This document shows positions 26,956-34,356 of a stretch of 46,361 nt of DNA, one piece after another. Below the pieces are notes generated by a model. That model ran no database searches. It was not told where the DNA came from and saw nothing but the letters and a program-made list of their open reading frames with translations. Both the position numbers and the translations under genes were made by a program. Origin of the DNA: Clostridia bacterium (GTDB lineage Bacteria; Bacillota; Clostridia; Oscillospirales; Acutalibacteraceae); contig JAFYLD010000004.1 of the NCBI GenBank assembly GCA_017537245.1, positions 1-46,361 of the forward strand, in the 5' to 3' direction. The stretch's first letter is position 1; every line of letters begins with the position of its first letter.

Positions 26956-27594
26956 TTATAAATCAATTTCACTGTAATTATTAATAAAAATATCTGCTAT
27001 TTCTTTTACTTCATTAGGGTTTCTTTGGCTTTCGTCAAATATACCCACAACGTTATAACCATTTGTCTTTGCGGTTTTTACGGCGTAAATTGCGTCTTCA
27101 AAAACCCAAGTTGTTTTAATATCGACACCCAATTCTTCGCGAACTACGTCATATACCTTTGGATACGCCTTTGATGCGCCTACTGTGTATGTCGAATATA
27201 TAGAAGTAAAATAATGCAGCATATTAAATTTTTCGAGCAGGGGAATTAAAGCCGCTTCGCCCGTAGCGGTAGCAATACCCATTTTAACGCCTTTTGCTTT
27301 TAACTTTTCAAGAAAAGGAATAATATCATTTTTAGGAACAGCTTTTTCAAGATATTTATCTTTTAAAAGTTCAAAAAACATTGATAGTAATTCTTCAACA
27401 CTTTCTTTAAGATTAAATCTTTCTTTAGCTAGTGGAATAGCGTCCATCAAAAACAAACCGCTAATATCCTTTTTGTCTTGTTCTGTAAGTTCTACGCCAA
27501 TGTTTTTTAAAAACTCAAATTTCAAGCCTTTCCATATCGGCATAGAGTCAAACAGTGTTCCGTCGAAATCAAAAATTGCACCAGTAATATTCAT
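26956..27594 (-). CDS. HAD-family phosphatase (beta-phosphoglucomutase/GPH-like)
   Basis: Second small HAD hydrolase, 212 residues. Motif I is FDFDGTLFDSMP at residues 8-19. A four-helix cap follows, motif II is GIATATGE near residue 109, the motif III lysine lies in KAYPKVYD, and motif IV is WVFEDAIYAVKTA near residue 165. The substrate is unknown; the cap type is that of sugar- or nucleotide-phosphate phosphatases. GGAG lies upstream, and it starts 12 bases after the TraB/GumN gene, so the two appear to form one transcript. Confidence 0.82.
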   Translation of the reverse strand: MNITGAIFDFDGTLFDSMPIWKGLKFEFLKNIGVELTEQDKKDISGLFLMDAIPLAKERFNLKESVEELLSMFFELLKDKYLEKAVPKNDIIPFLEKLKAKGVKMGIATATGEAALIPLLEKFNMLHYFTSIYSTYTVGASKAYPKVYDVVREELGVDIKTTWVFEDAIYAVKTAKTNGYNVVGIFDESQRNPNEVKEIADIFINNYSEIDL

Positions 27595-27606
27595 ATAAAC
27601 TCCAAT

Positions 27607-28611
27607 TTATTTTTTTATAAGTTCTACTGTGTATCCGCGTTCTTGCATCAAATCAGCAATTGCGCCATCACCGATAACATGAGCAGAACCAACGCAAATA
27701 AAAACTTCTTTACCGGATTTTAAAGCGGTTTCTGCGTAATTGGTCATATTTATATTTCGGTTAACGGTCATCGCATCGTTATATTCTTTATATAAAGCTA
27801 ACTCATATTCGGAAAATTCGCTTGTATCTTCTATTAAATATTCCGCAAATTCTTTCTCGTTACCCGATGCCCATAAATCAAGCATCATTTCAATTCCGCT
27901 TTCAACAGTATCGAGATCACGGGACATTTCTACGCTTTCTTCAAGTAAAAAAATTTGTAATTCTTCCGAATAATTTGAAAGCATCGAATATTGAAATTCG
28001 CAAGACTCTATTTCATATATTTCTTTATTTTTGTCATTTGCGCGATTGATAAGATGTCTATCAATACCCAAATCGTAATTTGCGCCTAATTCTTCAAAAA
28101 TAACGTTTTCTATTATCGAGCACCAAAAGGACGCGTTAAAGTAATTGTATTGTGGCAAATATGAATCATACTCTTTCAATACGTTAACGGCATCATTATA
28201 TAATTCTTCCGATATATGGTCGTAAATCTTACTTCCATCAGCATACATAAAAAGTTGCAAATCTTTTGATTGCTGTATGTAGTTTTTTTCATAAGCTACA
28301 ATATCAGCCTCAACCGCAAGCGTGTCTGCCGAATCGAATGCGTTTAATACGTAATCGGGTAGGGGGTAGTATTCTTCGCGACCAATATGTATTGAGCCAA
28401 ATAGCCAAAGCACGTTACCGTTATCGTCGGTTACTTTATATAAAAGCGGTTGATTACCTTGACTTTGGTCATCGTTGCTTGAGGTACTGATATTTTCTGT
28501 TGATGAATTTGGTGTTTGAGAGTAGTTTGTCGTGGTTTTATTGGTGCATGCAGTTAACGACATACACAAAATAAAAGCTAATAACCAAGCTATGATTTTT
28601 TGGAATTTCAT
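27607..28611 (-). CDS. TraB/GumN-family lipoprotein
   Basis: Predicted exported lipoprotein of 334 residues. A lysine-containing start, a hydrophobic stretch IIAWLLAFILCMSL and the lipobox LTAC give lipid attachment to Cys22. A Thr/Ser/Asn-rich linker follows. The TraB/GumN (ChaN/TIKI-type) domain begins with WLFGSIHIG and ends with the second conserved motif CVGSAHVIGDGAIADLM. Members with these GxxH motifs are thought to be metal-dependent peptidase-like proteins; the function in bacteria is unsettled. Start chosen at 28611 because GGGATGGTGG precedes it; an ATG four codons upstream is possible. Confidence 0.83.
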   Translation of the reverse strand: MKFQKIIAWLLAFILCMSLTACTNKTTTNYSQTPNSSTENISTSSNDDQSQGNQPLLYKVTDDNGNVLWLFGSIHIGREEYYPLPDYVLNAFDSADTLAVEADIVAYEKNYIQQSKDLQLFMYADGSKIYDHISEELYNDAVNVLKEYDSYLPQYNYFNASFWCSIIENVIFEELGANYDLGIDRHLINRANDKNKEIYEIESCEFQYSMLSNYSEELQIFLLEESVEMSRDLDTVESGIEMMLDLWASGNEKEFAEYLIEDTSEFSEYELALYKEYNDAMTVNRNINMTNYAETALKSGKEVFICVGSAHVIGDGAIADLMQERGYTVELIKK

Positions 28612-28725
28612 TAGTGCCACCATCCCGTTAAATTTATTTATATTTCATTTTTAATATACCATATTAGAACGATTAAGTAAAGAAAAAAGCTTTAAAAATT
28701 ATTGCAAAAACATTGCCCAAAACCC

Positions 28726-28754
28726 TTGATTTTTTCGACATAAAATGATATAAT
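28726..28754 (+). promoter_or_regulatory. sigma-A promoter of the rex-led redox operon
   Basis: TTGATT at 28726-28731, 17-base spacer, TATAAT at 28749-28754; start near 28761, leaving about 113 bases before rex. I see no clear Rex box (TTGTTAA-N4-TTAACAA type) around it. The 262-base gap between the divergent TraB/GumN and rex genes otherwise holds only A/T-rich sequence and the ATCGAT pair listed separately. Confidence 0.8.
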
Positions 28755-28794
28755 GCATAAGATTGAAATAGTGTGGGTATTTTTAATTTTGTAA

Positions 28795-28815
28795 ATCGAT
28801 ACCATTATTATCGAT
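28795..28815. repeat. paired ATCGAT palindromes in rex leader
   Basis: ATCGAT occurs at 28795-28800 and 28810-28815, centres 15 bases apart, inside the transcribed leader of rex. The extended context is roughly symmetric. It could be a protein-binding site, for example for autoregulation, or chance in A/T-rich DNA. Confidence 0.3.
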
Positions 28816-28873
28816 ATTATCTATATTGATTTTAAAACGCACTAATTCAAAATCAAGACAAGGGGGAACGAAG

Positions 28874-29512
28874 ATGGAAAAGGTTTCTATTTCAAAGGCA
28901 ACTTTAGGTAGGATACCAAGATATCTAAATTTCCTAAAAGAATTGTCTGTAGATAACGTTCCGTACATATCTGCTACAACTATTTCAAAAGAACTTAATC
29001 TGGGCGAGGTTCAAGTGCGAAAAGACCTTGCCGCCGTAAGTGGCGCCGGAAAACCCAGACTTGGTTATGAGACAGAGTTTCTAATTGAACAGTTAGAGGA
29101 TTGTCTAGGTTACAAACAATTAACCAATGCCGTATTAGTTGGCGCGGGTAAGTTAGGTAGAGCGCTACTTCAGTATGATGGTTTTGAACATTTTGGAGTA
29201 AAAATTAAAGCGGCTTTTGATTCTAATGATAAAGTTATCAATTTTGATTCCAGGACAGAAATTTTACCGATTAGCCAATTTGATACTTTTTGTAAAGAAA
29301 ACAATATATGCCTTGGCATAATTACGGTAGGCGAAGGTTCGGCGCAGGACGTATGTAATCAAATGGTACAAAGCGGTATAAAAGCAATTTGGAATTTTGC
29401 TCCGTGTAAATTACAAGTTCCAAACGGCATTTTACTTCAAAACGAAAATTTGGCATTATCTTTGGCCCATTTGAGAAATCAACTTTCTCGCGGTCAAGGT
29501 TCAATAGTTTAA
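28874..29512 (+). CDS. rex: redox-sensing transcriptional repressor Rex
   Basis: DNA-binding repressor that reads the NADH/NAD+ ratio and controls fermentation and hydrogenase genes in Gram-positive bacteria. The N-terminal winged helix contains ISKATLGRIPRYL and the recognition region LGEVQVRKDLA (residues 43-53). The Rossmann domain starts with NAVLVGAGKLGRALLQY (about 85-101). The C-terminal swap helix ends with LAHLRNQL. Start chosen at 28874 (212 residues) behind AAGGGGGAACG. It heads a co-directional train of redox genes with short gaps, so NADH excess would be expected to release this whole locus, though no clear operator was found. Confidence 0.95.
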   Translation: MEKVSISKATLGRIPRYLNFLKELSVDNVPYISATTISKELNLGEVQVRKDLAAVSGAGKPRLGYETEFLIEQLEDCLGYKQLTNAVLVGAGKLGRALLQYDGFEHFGVKIKAAFDSNDKVINFDSRTEILPISQFDTFCKENNICLGIITVGEGSAQDVCNQMVQSGIKAIWNFAPCKLQVPNGILLQNENLALSLAHLRNQLSRGQGSIV

Positions 29513-29546
29513 AAATATTATTACATATATTTCAGGGGGAAAAACA

Positions 29547-29786
29547 ATGAAGGTTACAGTATGTATTGGTAGTTCATGCCACGTGAAAGGTTCACGTCAG
29601 GTTGTAGAAACATTACAACAACTTATTTCTGACAACAATCTTTCCGAAAAAGTAGAACTTGCAGGTACTTTTTGCATGGGTAAATGTCAACAAGGCGTTT
29701 GTGTAAACGTTGATGATGATTTTTATTCAGTAACTCCAGATAGCGCTGCCTACTTCTTTGAAGAAAACATTAAAGCGAAGGTATAA
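29547..29786 (+). CDS. thioredoxin-like [2Fe-2S] ferredoxin (NuoE/HydC C-domain type), copy 1
   Basis: A 79-residue stand-alone version of the NuoE-type thioredoxin-fold ferredoxin. The four cluster cysteines are Cys6 and Cys11 (VCIGSSCHVKG) and Cys43 and Cys47 (FCMGKC), with an extra Cys52. It likely passes single electrons to the hydrogenase-type proteins that follow. It is a tandem paralogue of the next gene, separated by only 4 bases. There is no NuoF-type NADH-binding subunit beside it, so the donor is not evident. A GGGGG ribosome binding site precedes it. Confidence 0.85.
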   Translation: MKVTVCIGSSCHVKGSRQVVETLQQLISDNNLSEKVELAGTFCMGKCQQGVCVNVDDDFYSVTPDSAAYFFEENIKAKV

Positions 29787-29790
29787 GATT

Positions 29791-30045
29791 ATGATTATAC
29801 AAGTATGTGTTGGTAGTTCTTGTCATCTAAAGGGTTCGCCCGAAATCGTAGAGCTTTTGCAAAACGCAGTTGCAGAATATCATCTAGACAACGACGTAAC
29901 ACTCGCCGGTAGTTTTTGTATTGGTAAGTGCAATCGCGAGGGTGTTACAATTCAAGTTGACGACGATATTCATATCGGTATTACAAAAGAAAACTTTAAA
30001 GAATTTTTTACAGAACAGGTACTTAAAAAGTTAGGAAAGGTGTAA
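29791..30045 (+). CDS. thioredoxin-like [2Fe-2S] ferredoxin, copy 2
   Basis: An 84-residue paralogue of the preceding gene, with identical placing of the four cluster cysteines: Cys6, Cys11 (VCVGSSCHLKG), Cys43 and Cys47 (FCIGKC). Start chosen at 29791, just after the stop of copy 1 and with AAGG upstream; an earlier ATG at 29758 lies inside copy 1. The stop is 6 bases before the sensory hydrogenase gene. Divergence between the copies suggests separate partners, for example one for the sensor and one for the catalytic hydrogenase, but this is inference. Confidence 0.85.
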   Translation: MIIQVCVGSSCHLKGSPEIVELLQNAVAEYHLDNDVTLAGSFCIGKCNREGVTIQVDDDIHIGITKENFKEFFTEQVLKKLGKV

Positions 30046-30051
30046 CGGTAT

Positions 30052-31731
30052 ATGCCCAATTGTTTGACTTTAAAAAAATCCAATTGTAAAAACTGTTATA
30101 AATGTATTCGTCATTGTCCCGTTAAGGCTATTCGCTTTTCGGGAAATCAGGCGCACATTATCGGTAACGAGTGTATTTTGTGTGGTCAGTGTTTTGTTGT
30201 ATGTCCACAAGACGCAAAGCAAATAGTTGACGAAACCGAAAAAGTAAAGGTACTGCTTCAAAGTGGCGATCCTGTTGTTGTTAGCCTTGCTCCGTCGTTT
30301 ATCGCCAACTATGATGGTGTTGGCATTACAGCCATACGTGACGCGCTTAAAAAGTTAGGTTTTTACGACGTAGAAGAAACCGCTATCGGCGCTACAATCG
30401 TTAAAAACGAATATGAAAGAATGCTTCGCGAGGATGAAAGAGACGTTATTATTTCTTCTTGCTGTCATTCTATTAACCTACTAATTCAAAAACATTACCC
30501 ACAAGCGCTTGAATATTTGGCAGACGTTATTTCTCCGATGCAGGCGCACTGTAATGATATTAAAAATAGAATACCTAATGCAAAGACCGTATTTATCGGT
30601 CCGTGTGTTGCAAAAAAAGATGAAGCCGAGCATTACGAGGGCATTGTTGACGCGGTTCTTACTTTTGAAGAATTGACAAGATGGCTAGCAGAAGAGGGAA
30701 TAGTGCTTAACGGCGAAATGGACAACGAGGTTAATTCTCGCGCGCGTTTCTTCCCAACAACCGGCGGCGTTCTCAAGACAATGGCTCAAGACATACCGGG
30801 TTATACTTATCTCGCACTTGATGGCGTTGATAACTGTATCGCAGCAATTAAAGACGTTTTAAACGGCAATATTCATAAGTGCTTTATTGAAATGTCTGCT
30901 TGCGTGGGTAGCTGTGTTGGCGGTCCTGTTATGGAAAAATATCACCGCACCGAAACGGTAAGAGATTATATCACTATCGCCAAGTATGCCGGAGCAAAAG
31001 ATTTTGAAGTTTCACAGCCAAAACCAATGGCGCTTCAAAAGAATTTTGAATATATTGAACAAAGATATCAAACACCATCTGATATTGAAATTCAAAATAT
31101 TCTTCGTCAAATGGGCAAATTTAAACCTTCTCAAGAACTTAACTGTGGCTCTTGCGGTTATAACACTTGCCGTGAAAAAGCAATTGCTATTATTCAAGGC
31201 AAGGCTGAAATTTCAATGTGCTTGCCTTATTTGAAGGACAAGGCCGAGAGTTTCTCTGACACAATTGTAAATAATTCCCCCAATGGTCTTATCGTTTTAA
31301 ATGAGAATCTCGAGGTTCAACAAATTAACAATTCCGCTAGAAGAATGATGAACATTCGCTCTGCTAACGACGTTTTGGGCGATCAAGTAATTCGTATTCT
31401 TGATCCTACCGCTTTTATGAACGTATTAAAAAGCGGTCGCGACGTACGTGACGAGAGAGTTTATCTTGCTGAATATAATCGTTACGTTGAGCAATCAATC
31501 GTATATGATAAGGAATCGCATCTTCTTGTTACAATTATGCGTGACGTTACCGATGAACAAAACGAACGCGAAAAGAAAGAAAACATCAGTCGTCAAACAA
31601 TTGAGGTTGCCGATAAGGTTGTTGATAAACAAATGCGTATCGTTCAAGAAATTGCGTCACTACTTGGTGAAACTGCGGCCGAAACAAAGATCGCCCTTGC
31701 AAAGTTGAAGGAGTCTATCCAAGATGAATGA
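30052..31731 (+). CDS. sensory-type [FeFe]-hydrogenase with PAS domain (HydS-like)
   Basis: Putative H2/redox sensor, 559 residues. Two 4Fe-4S ferredoxin motifs (Cys12-Cys22 and Cys41-Cys51) lead into an H-cluster domain with all cluster cysteines: L1 ISSCCHS (Cys137, Cys138), L2 FIGPCVAKK (Cys185), L3 EMSACVGSCVGG (Cys284, Cys288). L1 differs from the catalytic TSCCPxW, with His for Pro. A further four-cysteine cluster follows (Cys365, 368, 373, 390), then a PAS domain (about 400-515) and a C-terminal helical, probably coiled-coil, segment. This is the domain order of group C/D sensory hydrogenases. Its end overlaps the phosphatase gene by 8 bases, implying a sensor-effector pair. Confidence 0.88.
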   Translation: MPNCLTLKKSNCKNCYKCIRHCPVKAIRFSGNQAHIIGNECILCGQCFVVCPQDAKQIVDETEKVKVLLQSGDPVVVSLAPSFIANYDGVGITAIRDALKKLGFYDVEETAIGATIVKNEYERMLREDERDVIISSCCHSINLLIQKHYPQALEYLADVISPMQAHCNDIKNRIPNAKTVFIGPCVAKKDEAEHYEGIVDAVLTFEELTRWLAEEGIVLNGEMDNEVNSRARFFPTTGGVLKTMAQDIPGYTYLALDGVDNCIAAIKDVLNGNIHKCFIEMSACVGSCVGGPVMEKYHRTETVRDYITIAKYAGAKDFEVSQPKPMALQKNFEYIEQRYQTPSDIEIQNILRQMGKFKPSQELNCGSCGYNTCREKAIAIIQGKAEISMCLPYLKDKAESFSDTIVNNSPNGLIVLNENLEVQQINNSARRMMNIRSANDVLGDQVIRILDPTAFMNVLKSGRDVRDERVYLAEYNRYVEQSIVYDKESHLLVTIMRDVTDEQNEREKKENISRQTIEVADKVVDKQMRIVQEIASLLGETAAETKIALAKLKESIQDE

Positions 31732-32896
31732 TTTATGTGCTGATATAGGATATAAAAGTATAAATCATTACGGCGAACAACTTTGCGGTGATCATATCGA
31801 CGTTGTCGAGCCTAGTGATGATTCTACGGTTATAGTATTGTCAGACGGTCTAGGAAGCGGTGTAAAGGCGAGTATTCTTTCAACTCTTACTTCAAAAATT
31901 ATTTCAACCATGTTGGCTGAAGGGTTGTCGTTAGAAGAGTGTGTAGAAACAATTGCCGCGACTTTGCCTGTTTGTTCGGTACGAGGCGTAGCTTATTCTA
32001 CTTTTACTATTATACATCTAAAAAACAATGAGGTTGCCGAACTAATACAGTATGATAATCCGCACGCTATAATTATTCGTGATGAACAGGTTTGGGATTA
32101 CCCTAAAACTGAAATGAATATTGGTGGCAAAAAGATTTACAAATCTGTTATAAAGTTGCAAGAAAACGATATATTCGTTGCAATGAGTGATGGTTGTCCT
32201 CACGCAGGTATTGGTACCGCGTTTAACTTTGGTTGGAAGCGTGAAGAAATTGCTCAATTTATGGAGTCACTTTCTCATGCAGGTTATACTGCCAAAACGC
32301 TTTCTACAATGCTTGTTGATGAATGCGACAAGTTATATGGTTACAAGCCGGGCGATGACGCTACTGCGTGCGTTGTTCGTATTAGAAAACGCGTACCAAT
32401 GAATATGTTATTTGGTCCTCCATTTAATCGTGATGATGCTGACCGCATGATGTCGCTTTTCTTCTCAAAAGAGGGTAAGCATATTATCTGTGGTGGTACT
32501 ACTTCATCTATTGCGGCCAAATTCTTGCGTAAGCCATTAAAGGCGAGTCTAAATTTTGAAAAAAGCGATATTCCACCAACAGCTACAATTGAGGGTGTTG
32601 ACCTTGTTACAGAGGGCGTTATTACCGTCAATCGTGTTGTTGAATATGCAAACGACTATCTAGGCGAAAACAAACATTATGAACAATGGAGTTTTAACCG
32701 TGATGGCGCATCGCTTATTTGCCGATTGCTTTTTGAAGAAGCAACCGATATTAATTTTTACGTAGGCAGAGCGGTAAATCCCGCTCACCAAAACCCAGAT
32801 CTACCAATTAATTTTAATATTAAAATGAATTTGGTGGACGAGCTATCTAAATGCCTAAGAAAAATGGGCAAGAAGATAAAAGTAAGTTACTTCTAA
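31724..32896 (+). CDS. SpoIIE-family PP2C serine phosphatase
   Basis: Probable output enzyme of the upstream hydrogenase sensor. The PP2C/SpoIIE fold is shown by CGDHID (metal Asp23), VLSDGLGSG (Asp41), AMSDGCPHAG near residue 155 and PGDDATACVV near residue 212. Cytoplasmic, with no membrane segment, so it is not the sporulation SpoIIE itself. About 160 C-terminal residues after the phosphatase domain form a second, unassigned domain beginning around FGPPFNRDDADRM and containing CGGTTSSIAAKFL. Its target is not evident: no STAS-domain, anti-sigma or kinase gene is nearby. Translation is coupled to the sensor gene by an 8-base overlap. Confidence 0.88.
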   Translation: MNDLCADIGYKSINHYGEQLCGDHIDVVEPSDDSTVIVLSDGLGSGVKASILSTLTSKIISTMLAEGLSLEECVETIAATLPVCSVRGVAYSTFTIIHLKNNEVAELIQYDNPHAIIIRDEQVWDYPKTEMNIGGKKIYKSVIKLQENDIFVAMSDGCPHAGIGTAFNFGWKREEIAQFMESLSHAGYTAKTLSTMLVDECDKLYGYKPGDDATACVVRIRKRVPMNMLFGPPFNRDDADRMMSLFFSKEGKHIICGGTTSSIAAKFLRKPLKASLNFEKSDIPPTATIEGVDLVTEGVITVNRVVEYANDYLGENKHYEQWSFNRDGASLICRLLFEEATDINFYVGRAVNPAHQNPDLPINFNIKMNLVDELSKCLRKMGKKIKVSYF

Positions 32897-32907
32897 GGAG
32901 AAAAATT

Positions 32908-34335
32908 ATGGGAGTAAGAAAGTTTGATACAAAGGTACAGCACTTAAAATACAAAGTGCTTCGCGAAGTAGCACGTCATGCTTGGAACGACACCTTGCTT
33001 GATAATCTTCTCAGTATTCCAGAGACGATTGCACCGGGTAAAACTCCGACAATGAGATGTTGTGTTTATAAAGAACGCGCTATTTTATCTGAACGTGTAA
33101 AAATGGTTATGGGTGGCGACAAAGACAACCCTAACGTTATTCAGGTAATTGATATCGCTTGCGATGAATGCCCATCTGCCGGTTATGAAGTTACTGATTC
33201 ATGTCGTGGTTGTTTGGCTCACCGTTGCGAAGACGTATGTAAACGTGGCGCAATAACTTTTGATCAAAATCACGTAGCGCATATCGATAAATCAAAGTGT
33301 GTTGAATGTGGTCAGTGTGCAAAGGTTTGTCCATTTACGGCTATCATCAATCGCAAACGTCCTTGTCAAAATGCGTGCAAGGTAAAGGCTATTTCTATTA
33401 ATGAAGATAACGCTGCTGCAATTGATAACAGCAAATGTATTCAATGTGGCGCTTGCGTATATCAGTGTCCTTTTGGCGCGATAACCGATAAATCATATAT
33501 TCTCGACGTAATTGACATGATTAAAAAGAGTGAGAACAATCAAAAGTATAAGGTTTATGCTATTGTTGCTCCATCAATTTCCAGCCAGTTTGTTTATGCA
33601 AAATTAGGTCAGGTAATTAAGGGACTTAAAGAACTTGGTTTCTTTACGGTTATTGAAGCGGCTCTTGGCGCTGATATGGTAGCACAAGCAGAATCACAAG
33701 AACTTGCTGAAAAAGGATTTTTAACAAGTTCATGTTGTCCTGCATTTGTTCAGTACATTAAATCTGCATTCCCGGATTTATTACCACTTGTGTCACATAA
33801 TCTTTCTCCTATGGCAGCACTTGCACAGTATATTAAGAAAACTGATAAGGATGCAAAGGTTGTATTTATAGGACCATGTACCGCCAAAAAGGCAGAAGCG
33901 CAGCTCGAAAGTGTAAAACCACACGTAGATGCGGTTATGACTTTTGAAGAATTGCAAGCGCTCTATGATAGCAAAGACGTTGATATTACAACACTAGGTG
34001 AAGACGTGCTTGATAATGCGTCATACTTTGGTAGAATCTTTGCTCGTTTAGGCGGTCTTTCTGATGCAGTAGCTCAAGGTCTTAAAGAACAAAATATTGA
34101 ATTTGATTTAAAGGCTATCGCTTGCGATGGTATTGAAGAATGTCGTATGGCGCTTCTTAAAAAGAGCAAAAACGTTCTTGACGCTAACTTTATCGAGGGT
34201 ATGGCGTGTGTCGGCGGTTGTATTGGCGGCGCGGGTTGCTTAACTCATGGCGAAAAGAACAAGGCCGAAGTTGACAAGTACGGCAGAGAAGCATTTGAAA
34301 AAACAATTAGCGACGCAGTTGCTATTTTAAAATAA
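32908..34335 (+). CDS. group B monomeric [FeFe]-hydrogenase (CpIII-like)
   Basis: Catalytic hydrogenase interconverting H2 with protons and ferredoxin electrons, 475 residues. A cysteine-rich N-terminal region (Cys51, 52, 85, 88, 99, 102) precedes two 4Fe-4S motifs (Cys131-141 and Cys177-187). The H-cluster ligands are intact: L1 TSSCCPAF (Cys276, Cys277), L2 IGPCTAKK (Cys324), L3 EGMACVGGCIGG (Cys434, Cys438). The TSSCCPAF form and lack of a CpI-like N-terminal [2Fe-2S] domain mark group B, exemplified by Clostridium pasteurianum hydrogenase III. The start at 32908 has AAGGAG eight bases before it; an in-frame ATG at 32851 lies inside the phosphatase gene. The maturases HydE, HydF and HydG are not in the window. 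Confidence 0.9.
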   Translation: MGVRKFDTKVQHLKYKVLREVARHAWNDTLLDNLLSIPETIAPGKTPTMRCCVYKERAILSERVKMVMGGDKDNPNVIQVIDIACDECPSAGYEVTDSCRGCLAHRCEDVCKRGAITFDQNHVAHIDKSKCVECGQCAKVCPFTAIINRKRPCQNACKVKAISINEDNAAAIDNSKCIQCGACVYQCPFGAITDKSYILDVIDMIKKSENNQKYKVYAIVAPSISSQFVYAKLGQVIKGLKELGFFTVIEAALGADMVAQAESQELAEKGFLTSSCCPAFVQYIKSAFPDLLPLVSHNLSPMAALAQYIKKTDKDAKVVFIGPCTAKKAEAQLESVKPHVDAVMTFEELQALYDSKDVDITTLGEDVLDNASYFGRIFARLGGLSDAVAQGLKEQNIEFDLKAIACDGIEECRMALLKKSKNVLDANFIEGMACVGGCIGGAGCLTHGEKNKAEVDKYGREAFEKTISDAVAILK

Positions 34336-34356
34336 TTAAGTTTGAGGAGTAAAATC

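Noticed and set aside
31724-32896. Calling this gene the sporulation phosphatase spoIIE
   Set aside because: It lacks the ten-segment membrane domain of SpoIIE and sits in a hydrogenase locus; only the phosphatase domain is shared.
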